Assembly: GCF_003148685.1 (NCBI RefSeq)
Contig: NZ_QGGR01000011.1
Location: 124,001-188,000 of the forward strand
Origin: Actinoplanes xinjiangensis
GTDB taxonomy: Bacteria > Actinomycetota > Actinomycetes > Mycobacteriales > Micromonosporaceae
Direction of reading: 5' to 3'
Length of the DNA: 64,000 bases
This document shows, in pieces, positions 1 to 10,217 of the stretch. A program made the translations under genes and the position numbers. The notes under the pieces were generated by a model. That model was not told where the DNA came from and did no database searches. It saw nothing but the letters and a program-made list of their open reading frames with translations. Each line of letters opens with the position of its first letter. Within the stretch, counting starts at the first letter, position 1.

Positions 1-825
1 GGCCGCGGTGAAGAACATGAGGATGCCGTAGACGGCGGCGGGGATCGCCATCTCGGTGCTGTCGAGCAGGGCCGGGCTGACCGCCACGGTGATCGCCAGG
101 GTGCTGTTGTGGATGCCGATCTCCATGCCGGCGGCGATCGACTCGCGCCGGCCAACTCCGGCGAGGCGCGGTGCGCCGTACCCGATGGCGAGGCTGATCA
201 CGTTGAAGATCAGGACCGCGACGCCGACGGCGACCAGGTAGTCGGCGATGTTGTCCCGTTCCTTGATGACCGTCCCGGCGATCACCGCGACCAGCACGAT
301 CACCGACACGATCTTGACCGGCCGGGCGAGACGCGCGGCCAGGCCCTCGTTGCGGGCCCGCAGCGCCATGCCGATCGCGACCGGGATCAGCACGATCGCG
401 AACACCTGGAGCACCTTGTCGAACTGCAGGCCGATGGACGCGCCGTCGCCGAGGAACCGGGCGGCCGACAGGTTGACGATCACCGGCAGCGTGACGACCG
501 CGAGAACCGAGTTGACCGCGGTCAGGGTGACGTTGAGCGCGACGTGCCCGCCGAACAGATGGCTGTACAGATTGGCCGTGGTGCCGCCGGGTGACGCGGC
601 GAGCAGCATCATCCCGACGGCCAGTTCGGGTCGCAGGTCCAGGGCGAGGACGAGCCCGAAGCAGAGTGCCGGCAGCAGCAGCGCCTGACAGGCGAGCGCG
701 ATGAGGGCCGGTTTCGGGAACTGCACGACGCGGCGGAAGTCGGCCACGGTGAGGCCCAGCCCGAGGCCGAGCATGATGATGCCGAGTGCGATGGGCAGCC
801 CGATGGCCGTCAATGCCGAGTCCAT
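1..825 (-). CDS. Bile acid:sodium symporter family transporter, 3' end outside window
   Basis: The leftward frame starts at ATG 825 and runs off the left edge, giving 275 residues. It is almost entirely hydrophobic helices separated by short loops. Glycine- and asparagine-containing stretches such as ASPGGTTANLYSH (about residues 79-91) and GMEIGIHNSTLA resemble the crossover motifs of the BASS/SBF fold, a ten-helix sodium-coupled carrier of organic anions. Family members are usually about 290-330 residues, so only the last helix or so is missing. The substrate cannot be read from the sequence; bacterial members carry bile acids, pantoate or other organic anions. It is separated from the esterase on its right by a strong hairpin, so it probably has its own promoter in 826-908. 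Confidence 0.85.
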   Translation of the reverse strand, partial: MDSALTAIGLPIALGIIMLGLGLGLTVADFRRVVQFPKPALIALACQALLLPALCFGLVLALDLRPELAVGMMLLAASPGGTTANLYSHLFGGHVALNVTLTAVNSVLAVVTLPVIVNLSAARFLGDGASIGLQFDKVLQVFAIVLIPVAIGMALRARNEGLAARLARPVKIVSVIVLVAVIAGTVIKERDNIADYLVAVGVAVLIFNVISLAIGYGAPRLAGVGRRESIAAGMEIGIHNSTLAITVAVSPALLDSTEMAIPAAVYGILMFFTAA

Positions 826-908
826 GCCGCATTCTGCGTCGGCGCGAGGATGTGAGGAATCCTCATTTCGGCCAGGACTGTGTCGGCCGTCACTGTACCG
901 GCCCTCGA

Positions 909-952
909 TGCGCCGGCCGGGCCACCGTCATCAGCGGTCCGGCCGGCGCATG
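909..952 (-). terminator. Hairpin terminator after the secreted esterase gene
   Basis: Thirteen perfectly complementary bases (909-921 against 940-952, core GCGCCGGCCGG) enclose an 18-base loop that can itself pair. It begins 10 bases beyond the esterase stop codon, reading leftward. There is no T-tract, as is usual in actinomycetes. A smaller 13-base palindrome (TGAGGA-A-TCCTCA, 853-865) lies closer to the transporter start and could be part of its control region. Confidence 0.6.
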
Positions 953-961
953 CGGGGCGGG

Positions 962-2683
962 CTACGGCCAGACGTACGGCGACCGGACCGGCTTCGGCTC
1001 GCGCGGCTGCTTCACCGGGTGGGCCGCGAACTGCTCGGCGTGCAGCCCGAACGACCGATCCAGTTTCGGCATCCAGTACGCGTCGTCGTGCCGCCCGGCG
1101 CCCAGCTGGTAGTCGTGCCGAACCCCCTTCGCGGCCAGCGCCGTGCTCATCTGCTGTGCCGCCGCCCCGAACCGGTACTCGTCGGAGTCGCCACCGTCGA
1201 AGTAGTACCGGTGCCGCCCCAGATCGGCCGCCGACATCCCGGCGACCAGGGTGAGCGGCCGCAACCCGGCGTTGGCGGCCTGCTCCGCGGGCGTCCCGGC
1301 CAGCGGCGGCAGGCTCAGCGCCCCCATGTGACTGGTGATCGAGCTGAACACCGCCGGAGTGGTCAGCCCGAGCATGAACGCGCCCTGCCCGCCCATCGAC
1401 ACCCCGCTGATCCCGCGGTGGTCACGGTCGGCGACGGTCCGGTACGCCCGGTCGACGAGCGGCACGATCTCGTCCACGATCATCGTCCGGTACCTGCCGG
1501 CGGACGTGTCGGCGTACCAGCCGCTGCCGCCGTCCGGGAACACCACGATCGCCTCGACGCCGAGCCGGTCCAGGACGGTGCCGATGTCGCGCGCCTCCCA
1601 CTCGATGTTGCTGCCGTTGAACCCGTTCAGCATGTAGACCACCGGGAACCGCCGGGTGGTGGTGCGGGTGTAGGCCGGTGGCAGGTACACGTTGAACTGC
1701 GCACGCCGCCCCATCGCCGCCGACCGGTAGTCGTCCCGGAAGAACCGCGCGTGGTCGCCGAGTTCGACGGGGCGGCGCGGGTCGACGTACAGCAGCTCCC
1801 GTGCCGGCGGCAGCCCGGTCCAGGTGCGGATGGTGTCGACGACGAGCCGGCCCTGGCCGTCCACGAACACCTCGGCCTGCGCGTCGGTCAGCGTCACCCG
1901 CCCGGCGCCGAGCAGCTCCCGCAGGCCGGCCAGGCGGCGGGCGGCGGTGTCACCCTGGTGGAAGAACCCGTCGGCCAGGGTCGCGGCATAACCGCGGACG
2001 TCTCCGGCGGCGACGGCGCGATGCTGCCGGTCCAGCACGGCACAGACATGAGCCAATTGGGTACGGGTGGCGGCCGTCCCGGTGTCACCGGCCAGGGCAC
2101 GCAGTCGCGCCTTCGAGTAGAGCCCGACGGGGCCCTGGTGGAAGCCGCCCCCGCCGGTGCCGTCGTAGACCCGTACGGCGATCACGTTGGTGGCGCCCCA
2201 GCGCAGCAGGCCGTCCGCCGGGTAGTACTCGCGAGGCACCTCCCACGTCGAGTCGAAGGTGGGCGGGAAGCCCCCGGTCCGCCCGATCTCCCGCCCGTTG
2301 AGGAACGCCTGATCCGCGTCGTCGATCTTCCCGAGCGCCGCCACGACGGCCGAGTCGGTGATTCCGGCCGGCCGGGCGGGCAGGGTGAACGTCCTGCGGT
2401 ACCAGGCGAAGCCGTCGTACGACGTGAGGTCGGGGTGCGCACCCCAGTCGTCCGGGACGGTCCAGTCCCGCCAGCCGGTGTCGGCGAAGGCCGGATCCGA
2501 CCAGGACGGGTCGTCGCCGGTGGTGAACTTCCAGCCGTCCCCGGCCAGATCCACCCCGAAGTCGACCGATCCGGTGGTGGCGCAGGCCGTCGATCCGCCG
2601 CCCGCGGAAGCCGGTGTGGGAACGTTCACAGATGTAAGCGTCAAGAGTAGGGTGCCCAGCAGAGCGCGAGCTTTCCAAGACAT
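962..2683 (-). CDS. Secreted esterase with N-terminal jelly-roll domain
   Basis: The product has 573 residues. ATG 2683 is chosen because it opens a typical Sec signal peptide (hydrophobic run, then an ASA cleavage site near residue 27) and has a G-rich ribosome site just upstream; the frame stays open further but without a plausible start. Residues about 35-190 look like a beta-sandwich sugar-binding or sialate-esterase-type jelly roll (DPAFADTGWRDWTVPDDWG, FLNGREIG). A short linking domain follows. Residues about 300-560 are an alpha/beta hydrolase of the putative-esterase (esterase D/feruloyl esterase-like) type, with GVSMGGQG carrying the nucleophilic Ser. It probably removes ester groups from a plant or microbial glycan outside the cell; the exact substrate is unknown. 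It is transcribed away from the iol regulator and has no operon partner. Confidence 0.8.
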   Translation of the reverse strand: MSWKARALLGTLLLTLTSVNVPTPASAGGGSTACATTGSVDFGVDLAGDGWKFTTGDDPSWSDPAFADTGWRDWTVPDDWGAHPDLTSYDGFAWYRRTFTLPARPAGITDSAVVAALGKIDDADQAFLNGREIGRTGGFPPTFDSTWEVPREYYPADGLLRWGATNVIAVRVYDGTGGGGFHQGPVGLYSKARLRALAGDTGTAATRTQLAHVCAVLDRQHRAVAAGDVRGYAATLADGFFHQGDTAARRLAGLRELLGAGRVTLTDAQAEVFVDGQGRLVVDTIRTWTGLPPARELLYVDPRRPVELGDHARFFRDDYRSAAMGRRAQFNVYLPPAYTRTTTRRFPVVYMLNGFNGSNIEWEARDIGTVLDRLGVEAIVVFPDGGSGWYADTSAGRYRTMIVDEIVPLVDRAYRTVADRDHRGISGVSMGGQGAFMLGLTTPAVFSSITSHMGALSLPPLAGTPAEQAANAGLRPLTLVAGMSAADLGRHRYYFDGGDSDEYRFGAAAQQMSTALAAKGVRHDYQLGAGRHDDAYWMPKLDRSFGLHAEQFAAHPVKQPREPKPVRSPYVWP

Positions 2684-2818
2684 CGAGTGCCCCCGGAAGA
2701 GAACAGGATCACACAAGAAACACAACGGACGCACACTCGCAACAATCCGAATCCCTGTCAACCGGGCCGAAACACCCCAGGCCCGGCGTTGACTGATGTG
2801 CGATTGTTCTCCCGCCGT

Positions 2819-2851
2819 CGGCCGGCCGCCGAGCCTGTCGGCGGCCGGCCG
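2819..2851 (-). terminator. Hairpin terminator after the GntR gene
   Basis: A perfect 13-bp stem (2819-2831 with 2839-2851, CGGCCGGCCGCCG) encloses a 7-base loop, 24 bases past the GntR stop on the leftward strand. It separates the regulator transcript from the esterase gene. A second, weaker 7-bp stem (2762-2768 with 2780-2786) lies between it and the esterase start. Confidence 0.65.
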
Positions 2852-2874
2852 CTGCGACGAGAGGGCGGGCGGTG

Positions 2875-3612
2875 TCAGCGGTTGAAGACGGTCACCTCGA
2901 TGGCGTAGTGGTCGGCCCGGTACAGGTGGTCGGAGTACTCGACGGTGGCGCCGGTGCTGTCGAACGACGTGCGCTGCATGCTGATCAGCGGCGTGTGCTG
3001 TCCGATGTCGAGCAGCCGGGCCTGCGCCGGGGTCGCCGCCTTCGCGGTGATCCGCTGTTTGGCGACGGCGGGCCGCCCGTTCCACTCGGCCATCAGCCGG
3101 TAGAGGCTGCGCATGCCGAGTGCCTCGGCGGTCAGGTCGGCGAACCGGGGCGGCAGCCAGTTGCGCAGCACCGCGAGCGGCACCCCGTCGGCCAGGCGCA
3201 GCCGTTCGCAGTGCACCAGGCGTTCGGTCGGGGGCAGGCCGAGCATCCGGGCGGCATGCCGGTCGACGCAGTCGCGGTCGAACCGCAGCACGGTCGTCTG
3301 CGGCTGCCGGCCGGCCGCTGCCAGGTCGTCGTAGAGGCTGGTCAGGGCGACCCGGCGACGGACCTGTACGTCGGTGACCCGGGTGCCGACGCCGCGTTTG
3401 CGGGTGAGCAGCCCTTTGCTGACCAGTTCCTCGATCGCGCGGCGGATGGTGGGCCGGGAGATGTCCAGCGCCTCGGCGAGCTCGACCTCGGTGGGCAGTC
3501 GCTCACCGGGGACCAGTTCGCCGCGGTCGATCGCCTCCTCGAGGCGCCGGCCGAGCTGGAAGTAGATGGGAACGGGGCTGGTGCGGTCGATTTCGAGAGG
3601 CGGCATGGGCAT
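2875..3612 (-). CDS. GntR/HutC-type transcriptional regulator of the inositol cluster
   Basis: The product is about 245 residues. Residues about 10-75 form a GntR winged helix (VPIYFQLGRRLEEAIDRGEL, LPTEVELAEALDISRPTIR), and about 95-235 form a UTRA ligand-binding domain typical of the HutC subfamily. Two ATGs, 3612 and 3606, are possible starts; the frame is open to 3696, but those codons fall in the promoter region. The gene is divergent from iolC, the arrangement seen for IolR-type regulators in actinobacteria, so it probably represses the iol operon and itself until an inositol-derived inducer binds. The inducer is not evident. An inverted repeat with outward TTGAC elements lies between the two genes. 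Confidence 0.85.
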   Translation of the reverse strand: MPMPPLEIDRTSPVPIYFQLGRRLEEAIDRGELVPGERLPTEVELAEALDISRPTIRRAIEELVSKGLLTRKRGVGTRVTDVQVRRRVALTSLYDDLAAAGRQPQTTVLRFDRDCVDRHAARMLGLPPTERLVHCERLRLADGVPLAVLRNWLPPRFADLTAEALGMRSLYRLMAEWNGRPAVAKQRITAKAATPAQARLLDIGQHTPLISMQRTSFDSTGATVEYSDHLYRADHYAIEVTVFNR

Positions 3613-3669
3613 CGGGGGCACCCCCACAGCGTGACAATCGCGGAAGTTTGTCAGTGCGTTCAGAAGAAT

Positions 3670-3688
3670 GTCAATACAAACTATTGAC
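3670..3688. promoter_or_regulatory. Operator-like inverted repeat between the GntR gene and iolC
   Basis: GTCAATA and TATTGAC form a perfect 7-bp inverted repeat around CAAAC. Each arm contains an outward-facing -35-like hexamer: TTGACA leftward for the regulator and TTGACG rightward for iolC. One protein bound here could therefore silence both promoters. No convincing -10 box was seen at the expected distance on either strand, so the promoter assignment is less secure than the repeat. Confidence 0.5.
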
Positions 3689-3765
3689 GTGATCAACAGG
3701 GCGGCAGAGGCTGCTCACACGTGCGGCGGAAACGTTCGCGACATCTTGCCGTAATCGGAGGTGTG

Positions 3766-4713
3766 ATGCGGGACTTCGAGGTCATCGCGATGGGACGTGT
3801 CGGCGTCGACATCTATCCGCTGCAGACCGGAGTGGGCCTGGAGGACGTCACCTCGTTCGGCAAGTTCCTCGGTGGCAGCGCGACGAACGTGGCGGTCGCC
3901 GCCGCCCGGCACGGACGCCGCACGGCGGTGATCACCCGGGTCGGCCGGGACCCGTTCGGCAGGTACATCCACCGCGCGCTCGGTGAACTGGGTGTCGACG
4001 ACCGGTTCGTCTCCGCCGTCGACGGCCTGCCGACCCCGGTCACGTTCTGCGAGATCTTCCCGCCGGACGACTTCCCGCTCTACTTCTACCGCCAGCCGAC
4101 CGCCCCCGACCTGATGATCGAGCCGGGCGAACTGGACCTGGACGCGATCACGAACGCCGGCGTCTTCTGGGCCACCGTCACCGGCCTGTCCCAGGACCCC
4201 AGCAACACCGCCCACCACGCCGCCTGGCAGGCCCGTGGCCGCCGCCCGCTGACCGTCCTGGACCTCGACTACCGGCCGATGTTCTGGGATTCCCCGGCCG
4301 AGGCCACCGCGGCCGTCCAGGAGGCGCTGCCGCACGTCAGCGTCGCCGTCGGCAACCTCACCGAATGCGAGATCGCGGTCGGGGAGACCGACCCGGACGC
4401 CGCCGCCGACGCCCTGCTGGCCGCCGGTGTGTCGCTGGCCGTGGTCAAGATGGGCCCGGCCGGGGTGCTCGCCAAGACTGTGAAGGAGAGCGTGACGAAA
4501 CGGCCCACCGACGTCGAGGTGGTCAACGGCCTGGGTGCCGGGGACGGGTTCGGCGGCGCCCTCTGCCACGGCCTGCTCCACGGCTGGCCCCTGGACCGGA
4601 TCATCGGTTTCGCCAATGCGGCCGGCGCGATCGTCGCGAGCCGCCTCGAATGCTCCACCGCCATGCCGACCACGGCCGAGGTGGAGAAGGTCCTGGAGGC
4701 CGGACGTGTCTGA
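3766..4713 (+). CDS. iolC: 5-dehydro-2-deoxygluconokinase (IolC)
   Basis: This 315-residue PfkB-family sugar kinase phosphorylates 2-deoxy-5-keto-D-gluconate with ATP, the step that commits inositol carbon to cleavage. The N-terminal PfkB signature (GGSATNVAVAAARHG) and the C-terminal NGLGAGDGFGG loop with the catalytic Asp are both intact. The start at ATG 3766 is preferred to the upstream GTG 3721 because GGAGG sits 5 bases before it and the family's first strand (MRDFEVIAMGRVGVD) begins there. The gene opens the operon, and its last codons overlap the start of the next gene by 8 bases. Context with iolB, D, E and G makes the inositol role firm. Confidence 0.93.
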   Translation: MRDFEVIAMGRVGVDIYPLQTGVGLEDVTSFGKFLGGSATNVAVAAARHGRRTAVITRVGRDPFGRYIHRALGELGVDDRFVSAVDGLPTPVTFCEIFPPDDFPLYFYRQPTAPDLMIEPGELDLDAITNAGVFWATVTGLSQDPSNTAHHAAWQARGRRPLTVLDLDYRPMFWDSPAEATAAVQEALPHVSVAVGNLTECEIAVGETDPDAAADALLAAGVSLAVVKMGPAGVLAKTVKESVTKRPTDVEVVNGLGAGDGFGGALCHGLLHGWPLDRIIGFANAAGAIVASRLECSTAMPTTAEVEKVLEAGRV

Positions 4714-5602
4714 CGACGACTTCGCCGAGCTGCGCGGCCTGCGCGCCACGCGCCCGCAGGCGATCGCCGAGGCGGCCGCCCGCCGCGTACGGCGGCCGCT
4801 GCTGAGCGATCCCGGCGACCGGCTGATGCTCGTCGCCGCCGACCACCCGGCCCGCGGGGCGCTGGGTGTGCGGGGCGACGGCGGGGCGATGGCCGACCGC
4901 TACGAGCTGCTGCGCCGGCTGCGGACCGCGCTGCGCCGGCCGGGCGTGGACGGGGTCCTCGGCACCGCCGACGTCCTGGAGGACCTGCTGCTGCTCGGTG
5001 AGCTGGACGGCAAGATCGCGATCGGCTCGATGAACCGGGGAGGGCTGCAGGGCTCGGTGTTCGAGCTGGACGACCGGTTCACCGGCTACGACGCGGCGGC
5101 GGTGGCCCGGATGCGGTTCGACGGCGGCAAGATGCTGGTCCGCATCGACCCGGACGACCCGGCCAGCGTGCGCACCCTGGAGGCGAGCGCCCGCGCCGTC
5201 GACGAGCTGGCCGCGCACGGGCTGCTGGCCATGGTGGAGCCGTTCCTGTCCACCCGGGGCAGCAGCGGTTCGGTGGTCAACGATCTGAGCACGGCGGCGG
5301 TGGCCCGTTCGGTGGCGATCGCCGCGGGACTGGGCGGGACCAGCGCCTACACCTGGCTGAAACTGCCGGTCGTGGCGGACATGGAGGCGGTGATGGCGGC
5401 GACGACGATGCCGGCGCTGCTGCTCGGCGGTGACCCGTCGGGCAGTCCGGCGGAGACCTACGCGTCCTGGGGGCGGGCTCTGGCCGTACCCGGTGTGCGC
5501 GGCCTGATGGTGGGCCGCGCGCTGCTCTATCCGCCCGACGGTGACGTGGCCTGTGCGGTCGACGCCGCCGTCCGGCTGGTCCGTACGGGGGTGGCGGCGT
5601 GA
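4706..5602 (+). CDS. Cgl0159-family (beta/alpha)8 aldolase-like protein of inositol catabolism
   Basis: The product has 298 residues. GTG 4706 is chosen because it is preceded by GGAGG and overlaps the iolC stop by 8 bases, a typical coupled start. The sequence has the alternating strands of a class I aldolase barrel (LMLVAADHP near the N-terminus, KMLVRIDPDDP in the middle, GTSAYTWLKLPV, MPALLLGGDPSGSP and GLMVGRALLYP towards the end). This family is regularly found in actinobacterial iol clusters between iolC and iolB. It probably supplies the cleavage of 2-deoxy-5-keto-gluconate 6-phosphate to dihydroxyacetone phosphate and malonate semialdehyde, done by IolJ in Bacillus; that assignment rests on position, as no canonical IolJ is present. 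Confidence 0.75.
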   Translation: MSDDDFAELRGLRATRPQAIAEAAARRVRRPLLSDPGDRLMLVAADHPARGALGVRGDGGAMADRYELLRRLRTALRRPGVDGVLGTADVLEDLLLLGELDGKIAIGSMNRGGLQGSVFELDDRFTGYDAAAVARMRFDGGKMLVRIDPDDPASVRTLEASARAVDELAAHGLLAMVEPFLSTRGSSGSVVNDLSTAAVARSVAIAAGLGGTSAYTWLKLPVVADMEAVMAATTMPALLLGGDPSGSPAETYASWGRALAVPGVRGLMVGRALLYPPDGDVACAVDAAVRLVRTGVAA

Positions 5603-6371
5603 TCCGGCTGGACGTGACCCCGGAGTCGGCGGGCTGGGGCTACAGCGGCCTGCGGGTGGTCGTCCTGGCGGCGGGGGAGGAGTTCCACTACGACACCGGC
5701 GGGGACGAGGTGGTCGTGGTGCCGCTGGCCGGGTCCGCGACGGTGACCACCGACGGTGACAAGGCCGAGCTGACCGGGCGCGCGAGTGTCTTCGACGGAC
5801 CGACCGACGTGGTGTACGTGCCGATCGGGACGACGCTGCGGCTGCGCAGCATCGACGGGGGCCGGTTCGCGCTGGCCACGGCACGGGCCACGAAGCGGCT
5901 GCCGTTCCGGCACATCCCGGTCGCCGAGCAGCGTATCGAGCTGCGGGGGGCGGGCGTCTGCTCCCGGCAGGTCAACAACTTCGCCACCACCGACGTGCTG
6001 GACGCCGACCGGATCATCGCCTGCGAGGTGCTCACCCCGGGTGGCAACTGGTCGTCGTACCCGCCGCACCGCCACGACGACCTGGAGGAGATCTACTACT
6101 TCGAGGTGGCCGGGGGCGGGCCCGCCTACCAGCGCGCCGACGGGGTGCGCGAGGTCCGTACCGGTGAGGTGGTGTTGATCCCGGACGGCTGGCACGGGCC
6201 GTCGATGGCCGCCCCCGGCTACGACCTCTACTACCTGAACGTGATGGCCGGGCCGGGGGAGCGGGCCTGGGTGATCGAGGACGAGCCGGAGCACGCCTGG
6301 GTCCGCGACACGTGGACCGGCCAGGCGATCGACGGGCGGCTGCCGTTCGGAGAGAAAGGCGAACAGGACCG

Positions 6372-6375
<4 letters not shown>
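5599..6375 (+). CDS. iolB: 5-deoxy-glucuronate isomerase (IolB)
   Basis: A 258-residue two-cupin protein that isomerises 5-deoxy-D-glucuronate to 2-deoxy-5-keto-D-gluconate, the IolC substrate. The metal-binding cupin motif is visible as PPHRHDD...EEIYYFE (about residues 154-170), followed by VVLIPDGWHGP. The GTG start overlaps the previous stop (GTGA) and the stop overlaps the iolD start (ATGA), so translation of all three is coupled. Length and order match IolB of other actinobacteria. Confidence 0.93.
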
Positions 6376-8237
<1,862 letters not shown>

Positions 8238-8251
8238 AAGGAGGGGACACT

Positions 8252-9130
8252 TTGACCGGCTTCGTGGATCGTATCGGCGGCGCGCCGATCTCCTGGGGCG
8301 TCTGTGAGGCGCCCGGCTGGGGACTCGAACTCCCCGCCGACCGCGTGCTCGCCGAGATGGGCGGGCTGGGCCTGCGGGCCACCGAACTCGGCCCCACCGG
8401 CTACCTGGGCAAGACCCCGGCGCATGTACGGGTCACCCTGGACCGCCACGGCCTGACCCTGATCGGCGGTTTCCTGCCGGTGCCGATGCACGTGGCGACC
8501 GCCGACGACCTGGCCGAGGCCGCCGACGCGATGGACACCCTGGCCGCCGCCGGCGCCGAGGTGGTGGTACTGGCTGCCCGCTCCGGTGACGGCAGCTACG
8601 ACCACAAGGTGCATCTGGACGACGACGAGTGGCGGACGTTGTTCGCCACCCTGGAGACGTTGCAGGAGATGGCCCGCGACCGTGGCCTGCGCCCGAGCCT
8701 GCACCCGCACGTCGGCACCGCCGTGGAGTCCCGGGAGGCGGTGCTGCGGCTGCTCGACGGCAGCGACGTGCCGATCTGCCTGGACACCGGCCACCTGCTG
8801 ATCGGCGGCATGCAGCCGGCCGAGCTCCTCGACCTCGCCGCGTCCCGGATCACGCACGTGCACCTCAAGGACGTCGACCTGGAGGTGTCGGCGACCGTCC
8901 AGGACGGCACCCGTGCCTACATCGACGGTGTGCGGGCCGGCCTGTACACCCCGCTCGGCGCCGGTGACGTCGACATCCCCGGCATCGTCCGCGCCCTGGA
9001 GAACGCCGGCTACACCGGCTGGTACGTCCTCGAACAGGACTGCGCCCTGGCGGTCTCGCCCGCCGACGGTGCCGGCCCGGTCGGTGACGTGCGGCGCAGC
9101 CTGGAGTTCCTCACGGAGGTGGCGCGATGA
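8252..9130 (+). CDS. iolE: myo-Inosose-2 dehydratase (IolE)
   Basis: A 292-residue TIM-barrel protein that removes water from 2-keto-myo-inositol. The N-terminal GGAPISWGVCEAPGWG is the signature opening of IolE. Metal ligands are probably in LHPHVGT, CLDTGHLLI and HVHLKDV, as in the AP-endonuclease-2-like sugar isomerase fold, and the protein ends with the usual GWYVLEQD strand. The start is TTG 8252, decided by a near-perfect AAGGAGG at 8239-8245; no ATG or GTG fits the N-terminus. The last codon overlaps the iolG start (ATGA). Confidence 0.92.
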   Translation: MTGFVDRIGGAPISWGVCEAPGWGLELPADRVLAEMGGLGLRATELGPTGYLGKTPAHVRVTLDRHGLTLIGGFLPVPMHVATADDLAEAADAMDTLAAAGAEVVVLAARSGDGSYDHKVHLDDDEWRTLFATLETLQEMARDRGLRPSLHPHVGTAVESREAVLRLLDGSDVPICLDTGHLLIGGMQPAELLDLAASRITHVHLKDVDLEVSATVQDGTRAYIDGVRAGLYTPLGAGDVDIPGIVRALENAGYTGWYVLEQDCALAVSPADGAGPVGDVRRSLEFLTEVAR

Positions 9131-10173
9131 CCACACTCATCGAACCCGGGCGGGTCCCGGCCGGAACCGGGGGTGCCGTGGTGCGGCGGATCGGCATCAT
9201 CGGCACCGGCATCATGGGCGCCGACCACGCCCGCCTGCTCACCCGGGCGGTCTCCGGTGCGGCCGTCGGCGGTGTCTTCGACCTCGACGACGACCGGGCC
9301 CGCGGGGTCGCCCAGGCCAGCGGCGGCGCCCGGGTGTTCGCCGACCCGTACGCCCTGATCGCCGACGACGACATCGACGCCGTGCTGATCGCGTCGTCGG
9401 ACGCCACCCACGAGGACTACGTGCTCGCGTGCGTGGCCGCCGGCAAGCCGGTGCTCTGCGAGAAACCCCTCGCACCGACCGTCGACGGCTGCGCCCGGAT
9501 CCTGGACGCCGAGACGGCCCACGGCAGCCGGCTGATCACCGTCGGGTTCATGCGCCGCTTCGACCCGGGCTACACCGACCTGAAGGCGCTGCTCGCGACC
9601 GGGGAGATCGGCGCGCCGCTGATGCTGCACAACGTGCACCGCAACCCGGCCGCGGTGCCCGGCCTGCCCAGCTCCGCCCTGATCACCAACTCGGCGGTGC
9701 ACGAACTCGACATCACCCGCTGGCTGTTCGACTCCGAGATCACCGAGGTCGCCGTGCACACCCCGCGGCCCAGCGGCAACGCCGGCGGCACCCGCGACCC
9801 GCAACTGCTGATCCTCACCACCGCGTCCGGGGTGCTGTCCGACGTCGAGATCTTCGTCAACGCCCGATACGGCTACGAGGTCCGCTGTGAACTGGTCGCC
9901 GAGACCGGCACGGTCACCCTCGACGCCCCGCCGCCCACCGCGGTACGCCGTTCCGGACTGCACGCGCGGACGCTTCCGGCCGACTGGCGGCCCCGTTTCG
10001 CCGAGGCGTACCGCCTGGAATTGCAGGACTGGATCGACGGGACCGGGCAGGGCGCGACCGCGTGGGACGGATTCGCCGCCACGTTCGTCGCACAAGCCTG
10101 TGTGAACGCGCTGGAAAGCGGAGAACGTTATACCGTCGAGATGCCGCCGACACCCGGGCTCTACCGGCGGTAG
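9127..10173 (+). CDS. iolG: myo-Inositol 2-dehydrogenase, Gfo/Idh/MocA family (IolG)
   Basis: A 348-residue NAD-dependent dehydrogenase that oxidises myo-inositol to the 2-keto compound. After a short extension, the Rossmann motif GIIGTGIMGADHA begins at about residue 23, and CEKPLAPT carries the conserved EKP lysine. NSAVHELDITRWL holds the catalytic His/Asp pair seen in inositol dehydrogenases. It is the last gene of the overlapping iol chain. A related oxidoreductase sits at 16919, so a role for either with scyllo- or chiro-inositol is also possible. Confidence 0.88.
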   Translation: MTTLIEPGRVPAGTGGAVVRRIGIIGTGIMGADHARLLTRAVSGAAVGGVFDLDDDRARGVAQASGGARVFADPYALIADDDIDAVLIASSDATHEDYVLACVAAGKPVLCEKPLAPTVDGCARILDAETAHGSRLITVGFMRRFDPGYTDLKALLATGEIGAPLMLHNVHRNPAAVPGLPSSALITNSAVHELDITRWLFDSEITEVAVHTPRPSGNAGGTRDPQLLILTTASGVLSDVEIFVNARYGYEVRCELVAETGTVTLDAPPPTAVRRSGLHARTLPADWRPRFAEAYRLELQDWIDGTGQGATAWDGFAATFVAQACVNALESGERYTVEMPPTPGLYRR

Positions 10174-10217
10174 AAAAGGTGGGTTCCATTTCTTCGCGTC
10201 TTTCCGAAAGTGGTGCG

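Noticed and set aside
701..2650. A 649-codon rightward frame opposite the esterase
   Set aside because: It is an Arg/Pro/Gly-rich shadow of the esterase coding strand.
2684..3085. N-terminal extension of the esterase into the GntR gene
   Set aside because: The extra residues are Arg/Ala-rich and overlap the regulator; the signal peptide begins at ATG 2683.
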